From: Xenopus tropicalis
Lineage: Eukaryota > Chordata > Amphibia > Anura > Pipidae
Length of the DNA: 64,000 nucleotides
Direction of reading: 5' to 3'
NCBI RefSeq assembly: GCF_000004195.4
Contig: NC_030680.2
Location: forward strand, 139,685,545-139,749,544
The notes under the pieces are model-generated. The model was given only the letters and a program-made list of their open reading frames with translations. It was not told where the DNA came from and did not search any database. Each line of letters starts with the position of its first letter. The stretch's first letter is position 1. Below, piece after piece: positions 36,840 through 49,712 of this stretch. The translations under genes and the position numbers were made by a program.

Positions 36840-37480
36840 TTAAACTATACCCCCAAACAATGTAGGTCTCTATACAAATATATTGCATAAACAGCTCATA
36901 TGTAAAACCCTGCTTCATCCAAATAAACCATTTTCATCAAAATATACTTTTTTTAGTAGTATGTGCCATTGGGTAATCCTAAATAGAAAACTGCCATTTT
37001 AAGTACTAAGGGCCGCCCCCTGGGATCATAGGATTCACAGTGCACACAAACAAGCCAAGGCACACATACATGCTAGGCCCCATCAGCCAATGAATGGGCA
37101 GAGTTCTGCCTTTTGCTCCCACACTACTTCCTGTTACAGTTAGAGCTGCATCACATCCTGTCAGCTGATCTCTGAGGGAGCACACAGCCCATCACTAAAT
37201 GGCGGCTCAAGGGAAAGGATGTAGAAGGGCAATATTTACTGATATATATATTCCAGTTTGGGGAAATTCTTTAATAGGTTGGTTAAGTATACATTCTGGG
37301 GGTTTATTGTCAGATGTTTCAATAGCTGCGCATCTGATTTTGCTGTAAATACATCTATCTACTGATAATATATTAGGTTTCTGGGCAAAAAATGGAGACT
37401 CAACAGTTTCCTGTATCTGATAAGCTGAGCATATACAACAGAAATTCTTATTGGTCCGTCTCCATCAGCTGACCAGGAAG
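36840..37480. mobile_element. Long Xenopus interspersed repeat
   Basis: I recognise successive blocks (atgtaggtctctatacaaat, cataaacagctcatatgtaa, agtatgtgccattgggtaat, taagggccgccccctgggat, tcagctgatctctgagggag, acacagcccatcactaaatg) as a common Xenopus dispersed repeat. Ends, target site and class are not clear. It may extend past 37480. Confidence 0.6.
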
Positions 37481-38699
37481 TGCCAGGAAAACATGGCTTC
37501 CAAGACATCAATATAGTCTACTGAATATTTACAGGAAACCCTGTGTATAAAACAGTATATTTTCATGTTCTAAAAGCAGAAAAGGGCTGTTTATATATAA
37601 AGATACCAATAATGTTGTAACCCTGTATTTGTGCACAGCTTAAGGAGAAACTTGCGGATTTTATAGAACATAGAGATAAGAAAGGAAACAGGTCACCAGA
37701 TAAATACAGAAATGGAGAGAAGATGAAAAGAGGTGAAGGGAAAATGATCCAGAAGGTCAGGGCAAGAGGAGGATGAGGATGTCAAAGGGTGAAACAAAGC
37801 AGGGCGAGCCAGCGGGATGGGGGGCCGGGAGGTACATGAAAGGAAATTCCACTGCTTCCCAACATCAGAGCACTGAAACTAACCTCATACTGAGGGCTGG
37901 ACACCCTGGGCCCCTAGATATTGTTAAACTATAACTCCCACCAACAGCTAAAATCAATACACAGCTTGGACTTTTACTGGATTTGTTACACACTGGATTT
38001 TTACATGGAAATGTCTGGTGTCCAGACGGTGTATCGCTGTTTTCTTACGCCGATTGATAAATAGGCCCCACAGTGTTCATATGTTCCTGTGTGTAAAAAT
38101 AATATACAGGAACCAGTGACTTGTGTATTTGTTAGCATGTGTGTGCTGCTACTGGAATGTGTTGCATGCTGGGGGGGCATATACCTCCCCTGTCCTTACA
38201 TATCTAGAGAGGAATCCCCAAACATATAATAAATAGAGACAGAGCGCTGAGAGAGGCCATGGGATCCCTACAAGGGGAACAGATACAGAGCTGACATTTG
38301 TGCTGTATAGTACTTTACCAAATAAACACAAAAAGCTTTATAATACTTTCTTCTTAACCCCTATGTTGACTTGAGCATTGTGCAGTATATAGTGAACCCT
38401 CATCCAAAAATAACGTGTGTTTTGTGCCTCAGTATTGAAATTATTGAGGCAAAAAAGGTACAACTGCCTTGCAAAAGCAACAGTTCAGCCATTCTACCGT
38501 GCTAGAGATTCTAGCTAGCAGTCTATGATTATGAATGAGTTGTTTGAAACAATTTCCAACTTCCCATAGGCTCACAGTGTAATGCCAGTGTTGCAATGGG
38601 CAATGGAGAAATCCCAGACCCGGTCCCCGCTGGCGCTCTCCCACTAAATTCCCTCCCCCCATTGCACCAAAGATATGTATAATGTACGCATGTAAGGGG
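37481..38699. other. Single-copy stretch, no gene seen
   Basis: Purine-rich (agaa/gagg) from about 37660 to 37830. The part at 37880-37960 contains 'ttaaactataactcccacc', a motif common in frog interspersed repeats. No exon. Confidence 0.35.
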
Positions 38700-38970
38700 G
38701 TAGGATTGCCACCTGTCCAGTTTTAACCCGGACAACCCGGATTTTGGGAGGGCTTTCCGGGTCAAAACTACCTGCCTGGGTTCCCCGATTTGGAAAACCA
38801 GGAATGACTCTCTGAGATGGAAGTGGCGATCAGCCAATCGCCGATCTCCACATCATAGCCCCACCCCAAGGCATCACAGTCATGCCCACATGATGTCACT
38901 GCCCCGCTCAGTGACATCACTCCCCACCCCCCAGCCCAGAGATAGTGGGCGCTAAAGTTGGCGACCCTAC
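38700..38970. mobile_element. MITE-like element ('gtaggattgccacc')
   Basis: Starts gtaggattgccacctgtcca and ends gttggcgaccctac, which are inverted complements. The interior includes cccggacaacccggattttg and agcccagagatagtgggcgc. The 'taggnttgccacc' terminus is common in Xenopus repeats. Target site not resolved. Confidence 0.65.
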
Positions 38971-40025
38971 TTCGGGGTAGGGGGTGGTGGCAGCCCCGGA
39001 ACCTGTGTACCCCAGTCTGACCTTGTGTAATGCAACCCCAACTTCAACGTGTTTCATTGTGAAGTGACAGATTCTGGGAATTGAAGTCTTTCTGCTTTCC
39101 AGAAAAGCAGAATGTCCCAGAATCCATCACTTTCCAACGGAACAAGGTAAGAGGTAGCCACAAACTGTCATCCTGAGGGATGTTGGGAAATGGTTTATAT
39201 GAGTATCATGGTTTCCTTTCAATCTGTGGAAGGTATGTCTGTGTAACAATTAATTATATTAATTTCTGGAAGTTCAGATAATATTTATGCACCTTTTCTA
39301 CATAAGCTCAACTGAATAAGGGGTATATTTGCCCTTTAAGGCTAACTTCTCTGTTAACCCACAATCAACTACATAGTATTTTTGGTTTGGTAAAGTGCTT
39401 ATAATAATAATGACAATTTCCCTGCAGCGATAACTGCCATAAAAGTGGTAACTTAGCCAGTTTATTTGATGCCATTTATATATATGTCCCTCGCCAATTA
39501 AAGAAAAAAAAGCCTCCCCAGCCGTCTCCTGTGATGTAGTGCCAGCACTAAAACAGATTTGCACTGCTATACTCTTTGGGTTTCATTTTACCTCTTTATG
39601 GTATGTAAGCGAATGAAAGGACAAAGGCTGAGCAAAGGAATGCTGAATGTAGACACACACAGAGGACTCAATATGAATTAAAAGGCATAGGTTGAAAAGA
39701 ATTGAATGTCGGTGGAGAGGCTGCCTGGTAAAGAGGGAATGGAACCTTATTCATTAGTACAGACAGTAGAACATGAGACTATAGCTGTGTGTGTAGAACC
39801 TTCCCTGCAGAACTGCACCTATCCACTCAGCTAGTGCCATTACATTTGCCTAAAGGAGCTCTGGTTGTTTGAACTCTATGTAGAATGTCTCCATAGAAAA
39901 ATGTTGGAGAATGCCAACTTAAGAAATAGGGTAAACTCCCCCCATAGCTGGAAATGTCTCTCACAGGGTAGAATGGTGCAAGGGCGTTACTGTATGTACT
40001 ATTGGGCACAAAGTCGCTCCCATTA
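38971..40025. other. Single-copy stretch, no gene seen
   Basis: The piece 'taccccagtctgaccttg' near 39008 resembles the end of the 'cagggtcggactgg' family. Nothing else recognised. Confidence 0.35.
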
Positions 40026-40290
40026 AGGTGGCCACACACGTGGCGATTTGCGATCTTGTGTGACCATCGGTTGCACGAAAGATCGTTCAATCTGCCACTA
40101 GCGTTCTCAGCTGAAACGGCAGATAAGGAGGTACAGACAATAGGATTTCTACCTCCTTCTGCCGATTCAGCCCTGACGGCAGATTTTGCTCAGATCAAAA
40201 TCTTTTAACTGGCCCGATCGGCGAGTCGACCGATATCAGCAGCCTCCTGCGATATCGGTCGACTTGCGACTTGCCATACACGCACCGAAT
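40026..40290 (+). mobile_element. Harbinger-like MITE, 3' end unclear
   Basis: Begins aggtggccacacacgtggcg after TTA and contains gcacgaaagatcgttcaatc, cctccttctgccgattcagc and cgatatcggtcgacttgcga. The segment ttgccatacacgcaccg near 40275 may be the decayed right terminus. The terminus resembles the 'aggtggccatacac' elements, but the interior is a different subfamily. Confidence 0.65.
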
Positions 40291-41930
40291 ATCGGTAGCT
40301 GTTATTTGTGACTGATATGCCTTTTTTGTTGCATTCAGCACAGGGTCACTGACGGTTTTTGCCTTTGAAGAGCTTCTCAGCTGAAGCCTGCCTAACTCTA
40401 TAAAACTGCTAATATCTCAGGACCACTAAAAATAGAAAATGAATGTAAATGGAAAAAGGGTTAAAAGAAGCACCATTAGTAAAGTTACGTCAATTGATAT
40501 GTTTGAGGTTAGATTCCCTGTAATGGCCCTCCAACAGGTGTCCTGTTCCTCTTGTACAGTCACAGCTCTTTGTGGCAGCCGCAAATGTGGCGGGGTGGGG
40601 CGGAGAAGGTGCATTGCAAGCAAAAACAAGGAGCTTTGCACCTGTTTTTGCACTTTGCTACCTTATGTGATATATGATCCCTTATATCTAGAATCCCAGT
40701 CATAAAGCAACCCAGCAATGCTGCACTGGCCCAGCCTTGGCTCATAGGTCAACCAACCCACCAACTTCTAGCCAGCTTCATAAAATGCCAGAATGGGGCG
40801 GTATTAAAAATTTACTGGCAATGTAGTTACAAGTAATTTTGTAATACCCCTAAGTTGAGTGCCTGGCCTGCCCAATCAAGCCCTCAAACCACTCAATCTT
40901 GCCCTTTATCTTCTCTGTAATGCACCCCAGATTTTTGTGTCATCGCTCCTCCCTGTTTCTCCACCGCTCCTCCCCTTTATGTTCTGTCCCGCCCCTTCTA
41001 TAATGCAATCTGCTCGTTTTATATCAATACCTGCCCCCATTTTAGAAAGGGGGCAACCCTAATGACAAGCTCCTAGCCACTTATAGCTCATATTGAGAGA
41101 GTACAGAGAGGAATGCTCGGGCACATAATATACTGTACTGTGTAGAGCAAATAATATGGCAGCTCCCACCTGTATGTATAAGCAAAAACAGAATAAGATA
41201 TCTCCTCTTTCTTTGTTTTTTCTCTTTCTTTCAAGATGGAATATATTCCCCATTAATCATCAATTTTATTTCTTTCTTTTGATAGATATTTCCCCCCTAT
41301 TTATGTGACCCCATGCTCCCTTGGCGAGTCCCCAGAAAGGGCCGGCTTTTATCCGCCTTTTTAGATCTTCACTCCTTCATTTATAAAATGTCCGTATCCC
41401 ATAAGTGGGCATTATAAATCTAAATGAATGAAAGCGCGGCTCATCACTTGGCAGATTCCTCCCCTTGTACAGACCTTGCTCCGCACATTCTAGCCTTTAA
41501 ATCTGCTTTAAGAACCAACCATCAAAGGATCGAGCCCCCCCCCCGCCCCCAAGCACTTTCCCGTTTCTTTAATAAAAAGATATTTTGTGACCCAAAAGGG
41601 CGCACCTGACATTGTTTTGCATCTGAAGCAACTGGTCTGTAATAAGTGTTCCTGTGTTAGTTTAATCCTGCGTTCAGGGGTCACTGACTCTCTTGCCTGT
41701 TACTTGATCTGTTTAGAGCCGACTAATTTGTTCATCAGAGCAAAGATTATTTCCCCAGCTCACAATATTGAACTAGATTGCATCTAGGGGACATTGTCAG
41801 TTTGCATTTGTGCCTGAGAACATTGGGTAATGCTTATTATGTAAAATTGTTTTGGAAATAAAATAACTCTTCTACACTTCAACTGTATTGTGTCTGTATT
41901 AAATGGTTTTGTAGTTACTTTTTCTAAGAA
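40291..41930. other. Single-copy stretch, no gene seen
   Basis: A C-run with one G lies at about 41536-41551. The block 'gggggcaaccctaat' near 41048 may be a MITE terminus. No exon recognised. Confidence 0.35.
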
Positions 41931-42275
41931 AGCAGCAGTCCTGCCCTGCTTTATGGCTGAGATTCTAGCTATCTGTATAACAGAGCATTCTGTCACAGTG
42001 GCACAGATCCTATCTGATCCCCCCCATTGTAAGCAGCAGTCCTGCCCTGCTTTATGGCTGAGATTCTAGCTATCTGTATAACAGAGCATTCTGTCACAGT
42101 GGCACAGATCCTATCTGATCCCCCCCCCCCCCCCATTGTAAGCAGCAGTCCTGCCCTGCTTTATGGCTGAGATTCTAGCTATCTGTATAACAGCATTCTG
42201 TCACAGTGGCACAGATCCTATCTCATATCCATTGTAAGCAGCAGTCCTGCCCTGCTTTATGGCTGAGATTTTAGC
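41931..42275 (-). repeat. 100-bp repeat, short array, reverse orientation
   Basis: Three and a half units: agcagcagtcctgccctgct, ttatggctgagattctagct, atctgtataacagagcattc, tgtcacagtggcacagatcc, tatctgatcccccc. The second unit has a 14-base C-run. The third lacks 'ag' in cagcattc and part of the C-run end. It is the reverse complement of the array at 63.0-64.0 kb. Confidence 0.95.
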
Positions 42276-42845
42276 CGCAAAGGCATTAACACTTAGTGGT
42301 CCAAGTTACCCTATTGAAACCTGTTGTTTGAATGACTTCAAGATTTTGAGCCATTAGCAGGATTCATTAGCAACAAGAAAGCTTGAAGGTGAAGGAAAGA
42401 ACTGTGGAAACTGCTGCCTGACATCTGTTGGTAACTACAGTTCCTAGTGTGCCCCAGCTTTCACATCTTGGCAGTTTACGTTGCTGTGATATTGCCCCTT
42501 CAGGGAAATACCTTCATACAGAGAATATTATAGTTACTGTCTCTTTAAGTTGCCTGCATTAAATTATTGGACAGCATTACATGTCTGCAATAAATCTGCC
42601 ATTGAACTGGGTAAAAAAGTAAAATACTAGGGAAAAATATCTTATATTTCAAAAGATTAGTCATAGTTTGGGAGACTTTTCTTTGGCCCAACATGAAAGC
42701 TCTCCGTACCCTAAATGAAAGAGGGCAAGTCCCTGGAAACATCGCCCACCTCCATATTTTAGAAGGGTTGTGTATAAAAATAACCTTTGGAGTTTTAAAG
42801 TCCTATGATTTTAGCTGAGACATTTATTAGGCCAGTCTCCATCTA
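42276..42845. other. Single-copy stretch, no gene seen
   Basis: Nothing identified. Confidence 0.35.
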
Positions 42846-42848
42846 CAG

Positions 42849-44609
42849 ATTCACCCTACTCTCCACCTTGTGCTACGGTTTCACCCTACTCTTCATCTTG
42901 AACTAGGTTTCACCAAACTCCCCATCTATAGTTTCACCCTACTCTCCATCTACAGTTTCACCCTACTCTCCATATTAAGGTATAGTTTCACCCTACTCTC
43001 CATATTAAGGTATAGTTTCACCCTACTCTCTTTCTTGAGCTACAGCTTCACCCTACTCTCCATCTTGAGCTACGGTTTCACCCTACTCTCCATCTTGAGC
43101 TACGGTTTCACTCTACTCTCCATCTTGAGCTACGGTTTCACCCTACTCTCCATCTTGAGCTACGGTTTCACCCTACTCTCCATATTAAGGCACAGCTTCA
43201 CCCTACTCTCCATCTTGAGCTACAGCTTCACTCTACTCTCCACCTTGAGCTACGGTTTCACCCTACTCTCCATCTTGAGCTACAGCTTCACCCTACTCTC
43301 CATCTTGAGCTACAGTTTCACCCTACTCTCCATATTAAGGCACAGCTTCACCCTACTTTCCATCTTGAGCTACAGTTTCACCCTACTCTCCATCTTGAGC
43401 TACAGCTTCACCCTACTCTCCATCTTGAGCTACAGCTTCACCCTACTCTCCATCTTGAGCTACAGCTTCACCCTACTCTCCATCTTGAGCTACAGCGTCA
43501 CCCTACTCTCTTTCTTGAGCTACAGTTTCACCCTACTCTCCATCTTGAGCTACAGTTGCACCCTACTCTCCATCTACAGTTGCACCCTACTCTCCATCTA
43601 CAGTTGCACCCTACTCTCCATCTACAGTTGCACCCTACTCTCCATCTACAGTTGCACCCTACTCTCCGTCTTGAGCTATGGTTTCACCCTACTCTCCATC
43701 TTGAACTAGGTTTCACCAAACTCTCCATCTACAGTTGCACCCTACTCTCCATCTACAGTTGCACCGTACTATCCATCTACAGTTGCACCCTACTCTCCAT
43801 CTACAGTTGTACCCTACTCTCCATCTTGAACTAGGTTTCACCAAACTCCCCATCTACATTTGCACTCCATCTACAGTTGCACCCTACTCTCCGTCTTGGG
43901 CTATGGTTTCACCCTACTCTCCATCTTGAACTAGGTTTCACCAAACTCTCCATCTACAGTTGCACCCTACTCTCCATCTACAGTTGCACCGTACTATCCA
44001 TCTACAGTTGCACCCTACTCTCCATCTACAGTTGTACCCTACTCTCCATCTTGAACTAGGTTTCACCAAACTCCCCATCTACAGTTGCACCCTACTCTCC
44101 ATCTTGAGCTATGGTTTCACCCTACTCTCCATCTTGAACTAGGTTTCACCCTACTCTCCATCTTGAACTAGGTTTCACCCTACTCTCCATCTTGAACTAG
44201 GTTTCACCCTACTCTCCATCTACAGTTGCACCCTACTCTCCATCTACAGTTGCACCCTACTCTCCATCTACAGTTGCACCCTACTCTCCATCTACAGTTG
44301 CACCCTACTCTCCATCTACAGTTGCACCCTACTCTCCATCTACAGTTGCACCCTACTCTCCATCTACAGTTGCACCCTACTCTCCATCTACAGTTGCACC
44401 CTACTCTCCATCTACAGTTGCACCCTACTCTCCATCTTTAGGCACAGCTTCACCCTACTCTCCATCTTGAGCTACAGTTTCACCAAACTCCCCATCTATA
44501 GTTTCACCCTACTCTCCATCTACAGTTGCACCCTACTCTCCATCTTTAGGCACAGCTTCACCCTACTCTCTATCTTGAGCTACAGTTTCACCCTACTCTC
44601 TATCTTGGG
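42849..44609 (+). repeat. 24/30-bp minisatellite, mixed unit lengths
   Basis: Two unit types alternate in blocks: a 30-bp unit (catcttgagctacagtttca plus ccctactctc) and a 24-bp unit lacking ttgagc (catctacagttgcaccctac plus tctc). A third variant is ttgaactaggtttcaccaaac. The first third is mostly 30-mers; a pure block of nine or ten 24-mers lies at 44220-44430. A compound block at about 43735-43860 recurs 225 bp later, so higher-order duplication has occurred. Because both lengths are multiples of 3, a 279-codon frame stays open; it is not a gene. Confidence 0.96.
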
Positions 44610-45417
44610 GATGCTGGAGGAATCCTACAGGCTAAAGTACCAATCTACACATTAACTTTAGTCTCTTTACTTAATCCTCCCTCAGACCATCATGAACACC
44701 GGACAATGTAGAGCATGGGTACTAAACCCATTTGCTACCAGTCGGTTCCAGATATTAACTGTTCTACATAATAAACTTGCTGACTGTAGGAATTCCACTG
44801 GGCTTCCCTTGGTGATGATATTGGGAAAATGACATATGGCATGTTTTGTGCTTAGCTACCATCTGTTGGGGCTCAAGCAGTAAGGGCACATGGGGCTGTT
44901 TAGGGTCCTGTTATGGCCCCAAACTGCCTAAAGTTGCACAAAAGAGCCTCATGCACAATTGCCCTAAAGGTGTTACAACTGCCAGTTTATTACGATTACA
45001 GCAAATATGCCCTGACCACCATCCTCCCCCCATTTAAACCATTATGAGCCTGGTGGGGCAAGACTCCTTTGTTAAATATTAACTCCAGTCATAAACCTAC
45101 ATGCCAGCAAGTATCCATACCTGGCTTATCATTAGCTTTAACGGCATTATTTTATGGCTGTGAAAATCTTCTACTCAAGCCCCTTTTGCTGTGGTCAAAC
45201 ACAACATGCATTACGTTACAAAAACAGCACCAAGATGAGGGCAGGGAAACCCACTGATAACGTTTGATTGACAGAGTCTGGAGAGCGGCCCATTAAGATA
45301 GCAATCGGGAACACAAACATGTTGACTTGCTCATATCCTATGTTTTCATTTGTGTTCTTGCTTCAACTAGATGGGCTGCTGATAATACACTGGCAGTGTG
45401 ACACATACAAGGAATAA
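44610..45417. other. Single-copy stretch, no gene seen
   Basis: Nothing identified. Confidence 0.35.
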
Positions 45418-46632
45418 TGTACCCCCTGCTGTTCTCTATATAGGAAATAAGTTACCCTCTCTTATAAAGTATAAGGATAATAGAAGTCAATGAGGAGTTC
45501 TGTGTCCATATAAAGTAGGGTCTATATACAGTAGGGGGCAAATTATCCCTTTTAATACAAGGAAAACTCGGAGTTCCCTTTATGCCTTTATACGGTCACA
45601 GAACCCCTCAGTGACTTCTAATATCCTTATCATTTACAGTAGGGGGGTACATTATCGCTTATAATACATGAGTGATACTCAGAGTTCCCTGTATAACTCA
45701 GCCTGCAGCCTTGTGCCTTTATATGGGCACAGAACCCCTCAGTGACTGCTAATATCCTTATCATTTACAGTAGGGGGTACATTATCCCTTATAATACATG
45801 AGTGATACTCAGAGTTCCCTGTATAACTCAGCCTGCAGCCTTGTGCCTTTATATGGGCACAGAACCCCTCAGTGACAGCTAATATCCTTATCATTTACAG
45901 TAGGGGGTACAGTATCCCTTATAATACATGAGTGATACTCAGAGTTCCCTGTATAACTCAGCCTGCAGCCTTGTGCCTTTATATGGGCACAGAACCCCTC
46001 AGTGACTGCTAATATCCTTATCATTTACAGTAGGGGGTACATTATCCCTTATAATACATGAGTGATACTCAGAGTTCCCTGTATAACTCAGCCTGCAGCC
46101 TTGTGCCTTTATATGGGCACAGAACCCCTCAGTGACTGCTAATATCCTTATCATTTACAGTAGGGGGTACATTATCCCTTATAATACATGAGTGATACTC
46201 AGAGTTCCCTGTATAACTCAGCCTGCAGCCTTGTGCCTTTATATGGGCACAGAACCCCTCAGTGACTGCTAATATCCTTATCATTTACAGTAGGGGGTAC
46301 AGTATCCCTTATAATACATGAGTGATACTCAGAGTTCCCTGTATAACTCAGCCTGCAGCCTTGTGCCTTTATATGGGCACAGAACCCCTCAGTGACTGCT
46401 AATATCCTTATCATTTACAGTAGGGGGTACATTATCCCTTATAATACATGAGTGATACTCAGAGTTCCCTGTATAACTCAGCCTGCAGCCTTGTGCCTTT
46501 ATATGGGCACAGAACCCCTCAGTGACTGCTAATATCCTTATCATTTACAGTAGGGGGTACATTATCCCTTATAATACATGAGTGATACTCAGAGTTCCCT
46601 GCAGCCTTGGGCCTTTATATGGGCACAGAACC
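45418..46632. repeat. 130-bp tandem array with an inverted left arm
   Basis: About eight direct units containing agtagggggtacattatccc, ttataatacatgagtgatac, tcagagttccctgtataact, cagcctgcagccttgtgcct and cagaacccctcagtgactgc. The period is exactly 130 bp from 45771 onward, and about 108 and 131 bp in the first diverged units. The left part at 45470-45520 (aggataatagaagtcaatga, then ggagttctgtgtccatata) is the inverted complement of the unit. The structure therefore looks like a fold-back element whose right arm has been amplified. Confidence 0.92.
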
Positions 46633-47104
46633 TCGCCTCCATTGAGTTATTATTGTTCCCCACACTGTCTCTGGGTCTCCCTCCATAGCTCCTCTGCTGC
46701 CTTCCAAATAGCATTCTAGTCCTTTCCAAATATCTGTATTACATATTTCCGGAATTCAAACTGCTTCTGTCCCCCGTGCATTTGTCCTGTCCGATTGAAC
46801 AGCTGCTCGTCTGGACTGAAACTCATTCTCCGAATGCTCCGTTCCCAGTAGGATTCTGGCTCGTTGATGGACTCTGAATCCCTGTGGGTTGTGATTGCTG
46901 CTGCTGCTGCCGCCGGGCAGGGAGGAATGGATGGTACTGGTGGCAGAGACATAGAGAATCACACACTCCATATAAAATAACAATACTAATACCAAAGGAG
47001 GATTATGGGAGATGTAGTTAACTGTGAACAGTATTTTTCTGTATGTGAGTTGAATAATGGACTTGCTATGCTAAGGATTCTGCCCTTATGCTATGAGGGG
47101 GTGT
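46633..47104. other. Single-copy stretch, no gene seen
   Basis: A short (GCT)n tract lies near 46895. No exon recognised. Confidence 0.35.
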
Positions 47105-47450
47105 TGGAAGATCAACAACAGAGACAATGGTGAGAGCTGCACATCAAGAACAGATGGAGGTCATGTTAAATCTAGTAAATCAGCAACAACAAATGGGGGA
47201 GTTGACGTTGTAGACCAATCAGTGTGATAGGGAGGTGCTCACAGTTTGGGACAACCAATGATCGGTAGGCGTGTAGTTCAATAGTAGATGGAGGGTGTAC
47301 ATCAACAACAGAGGGAGGTGGATGTGGAGGGAGTAGACCAACAACAGATGAGGATGCTGCTGAGAGATTTAGATCAATACGGGTGATAGGTAGTTGGCCA
47401 ATAACATGGGGCAATGTGAGTTGTAGAACAACAACAGATGGAGGCTCAAA
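47105..47450. repeat. Degenerate minisatellite ('caacaacagatggagg')
   Basis: Diverged units with the core atcaacaacagagggagg (also caagaacagatggagg, caacaacagatgagg, acaacaacagatggagg) at irregular intervals. The array is old and unit boundaries are uncertain. Confidence 0.65.
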
Positions 47451-48998
47451 GGTTAGTATGCTAGTGTGTTTAGCAGCCTCATAGAAGCTTTTAGGGGTTT
47501 ATATGAAATGTATAAGTGAGACAAATCCAGGAGTCATGTTTATTTACTGGGGTGATTAGGCACCCCCTGCCCCTACAAAATACACCAAGAGGGCAAACAC
47601 GGGCACATTGTATGCATTCTGTATGTGATCATTACTGAGCAGCCTCCTGTAATAGCGCAGCAATATCATATATCTCCATTGAACTGGATGGAAACTGTCT
47701 CATTAGACGCCGTAGGAGCCATTCCGCGAGTCCTTTCATATCTGAGTTCCTCCTTATACATAGGGGGCGCCGTGCCCTCAGGCTATTGGTCCTGTTGGCA
47801 GCTGAAATCTGAATATTCTTTGACTACAACTCCCAGAATTCCCTGATGTGTGTTGCTGGAATGTCCTGAATTGGAAGTGCTGTCAAAGTTGTCTTGGAAT
47901 CATTTTGAGGACAGATATTCCATTGCTGCCGGGAGTGTTCCGTAGCGCAGAGACTATTAGCAGTCACGTTGCTCCAGAAAATTCCAGGTGCTTCCTGTCT
48001 GGGGAGCGGAACGCCTGGGAGAGCACTCGGCTGCTGCACCCAGCTCTAACACTTACGCTTTAATAGGCTCCTCGGGAACAGTGGGCTCCAATTCAATTGG
48101 TGGCATCAGTGCCCCCCAGAACGTCAGTGTCCCCTAACCTTTTGTAAATGCCACACCCTCATTTCCATCACACCACACCCCCTGGACAGCTTGGCCACGC
48201 CCCTTTCTGGCTTCTTTTCCATTACCAGCAAGGAGTGTGTCTATCATACACTGGGTTTGTTCTCTCGTCCACTCATTAACCCCCATGTACTGATCCTAAA
48301 GGTGCACCCACCTAGGGCACATTAGTTTCATGAAGGGGTGCAAGGGCTGTACCACTTCTGTGGGATGGGGGTGGCTTTTTTTTTTTTTTGGTCCTATGTA
48401 AATGAAAGCATTTTGGTGGAGATTGCGTTTTTCTGTGTGTGGGGGAATCGTGAGTCAGAGGTCATTGTTATCATCTGTGATTTCTGGCTGAAGGTTTGCA
48501 GTTTTGTTGCACATATGGGAAGCTTTTCTCTCCTCTCCCAGTCTCATTGCTGTGTTGGGTTAGTGAGATCTGGGCGCAGATACCACGTCAGCACAAGGAT
48601 TTATTCCTATGCTCATTGCTATATTGTTAGGCTGCCACCTTGTGGCCATTTGTGAAACAGACTTCTGAGGATTTAAAGCCAATTACTCCGTTTTCCCTAA
48701 TGTAATTCCAAGCAACTTTCCTATACACTGTAAATTCATTACTCATTTTAGACTTATTTATAAATGGAATTGCTGTTGAAATATTTATGCACTGCTGCTT
48801 CTCGTTCTTAAAACAAAGTAGCAGAAATCAGCCTTGTATGCATCTTTACAGGTCTGTAATTCATTACTGTCTTTTTAAAGGGGAACTTGTCATATTTTGG
48901 CTCTACGGATTTAATTCATAAGGAATCTGGCATTAAGATCTAATAGACTAAGCTCCCAGCCCAGCAGTAACCCAGCTCTTCCCTTGATGGTAACCACA
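47451..48998. other. Single-copy stretch, no gene seen
   Basis: A T-run lies at about 48377-48390. At 48877-48892 'tttttaaaggggaacttgtc' resembles a TTAA-type MITE terminus. No exon supported. Confidence 0.35.
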
Positions 48999-49203
48999 TG
49001 TATGTATGTATTTATGTATAACTTTTTTATAAAGCGCCACAAGGGTACGCAGCGCTGTACAATCTTACAATATACACAATTACACACAGGGAGGGCAAGT
49101 GTTATAATTAATACAATAAATAAGTATAAATACACAGGGAGTAAGTGCCATGTGGTATGAGACGCAGTAGGAAGGAGGTCCCTGCCCCGTAGAGCTTACA
49201 GTA
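48999..49203 (-). mobile_element. SINE-like retroposon, reverse orientation
   Basis: Read on the minus strand: tgtaagctctacggggcagg, then gacctccttcctactgcg, an AT-rich middle, attgtacagcgctgcgtacc, tggcgctttataaaaaag and a simple (atac)n tail. The same order of blocks is seen on the plus strand at 56.5-56.74 kb. I recognise it as a widespread frog retroposon family. Confidence 0.75.
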
Positions 49204-49712
49204 CTACTGCCCTACAGGGGGTGCCACGGAGGCTGGGTATCCCGTGTAGCCGTGCCATTTGTATTAAGTCTCTAGCAGTTGATGTGCGTGTAGACATGTC
49301 ACTGCTTTGCCATCTGTCTGGTTGTTACACAGCGTTGTACCAAAGGAGAGAACCCTACAACTTTATTTTATTATGAGATTGTGCGCTGCAAACACTAGGT
49401 GGCAGCAGAGTCACTCTAATGAGCCCAATGGACCCTCTTAATAGTGTAACTACTGCTTCTGAGCATGATATGGATTTGTAAGTGTTATCACTAAGTTACA
49501 GGCAAGAACATAAAGCCCAGTGGCTTATGGAGTACTTTGACCACCTTCAAGTTTACAGATAGGGTAGAACTGCAACATAAAATAGTGCTACAAACTGGGC
49601 CCAGTTGCAGAAGGTGAAAAGAGATCATATTAATGTCATTCTGCTTGATCCTAAAGAGTTGTAGTCATGAAGATCTGTGACCTGCACATATTGCATATTC
49701 CCCAATACACAC
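49204..49712. other. Single-copy stretch, no gene seen
   Basis: Nothing identified. Confidence 0.35.

Noticed and set aside
42870..43709. 279-codon open frame with decapeptide repeats
   Set aside because: It lies wholly in a minisatellite whose unit lengths are multiples of 3; a second frame is also open. No start context, splice sites or homolog recognised.
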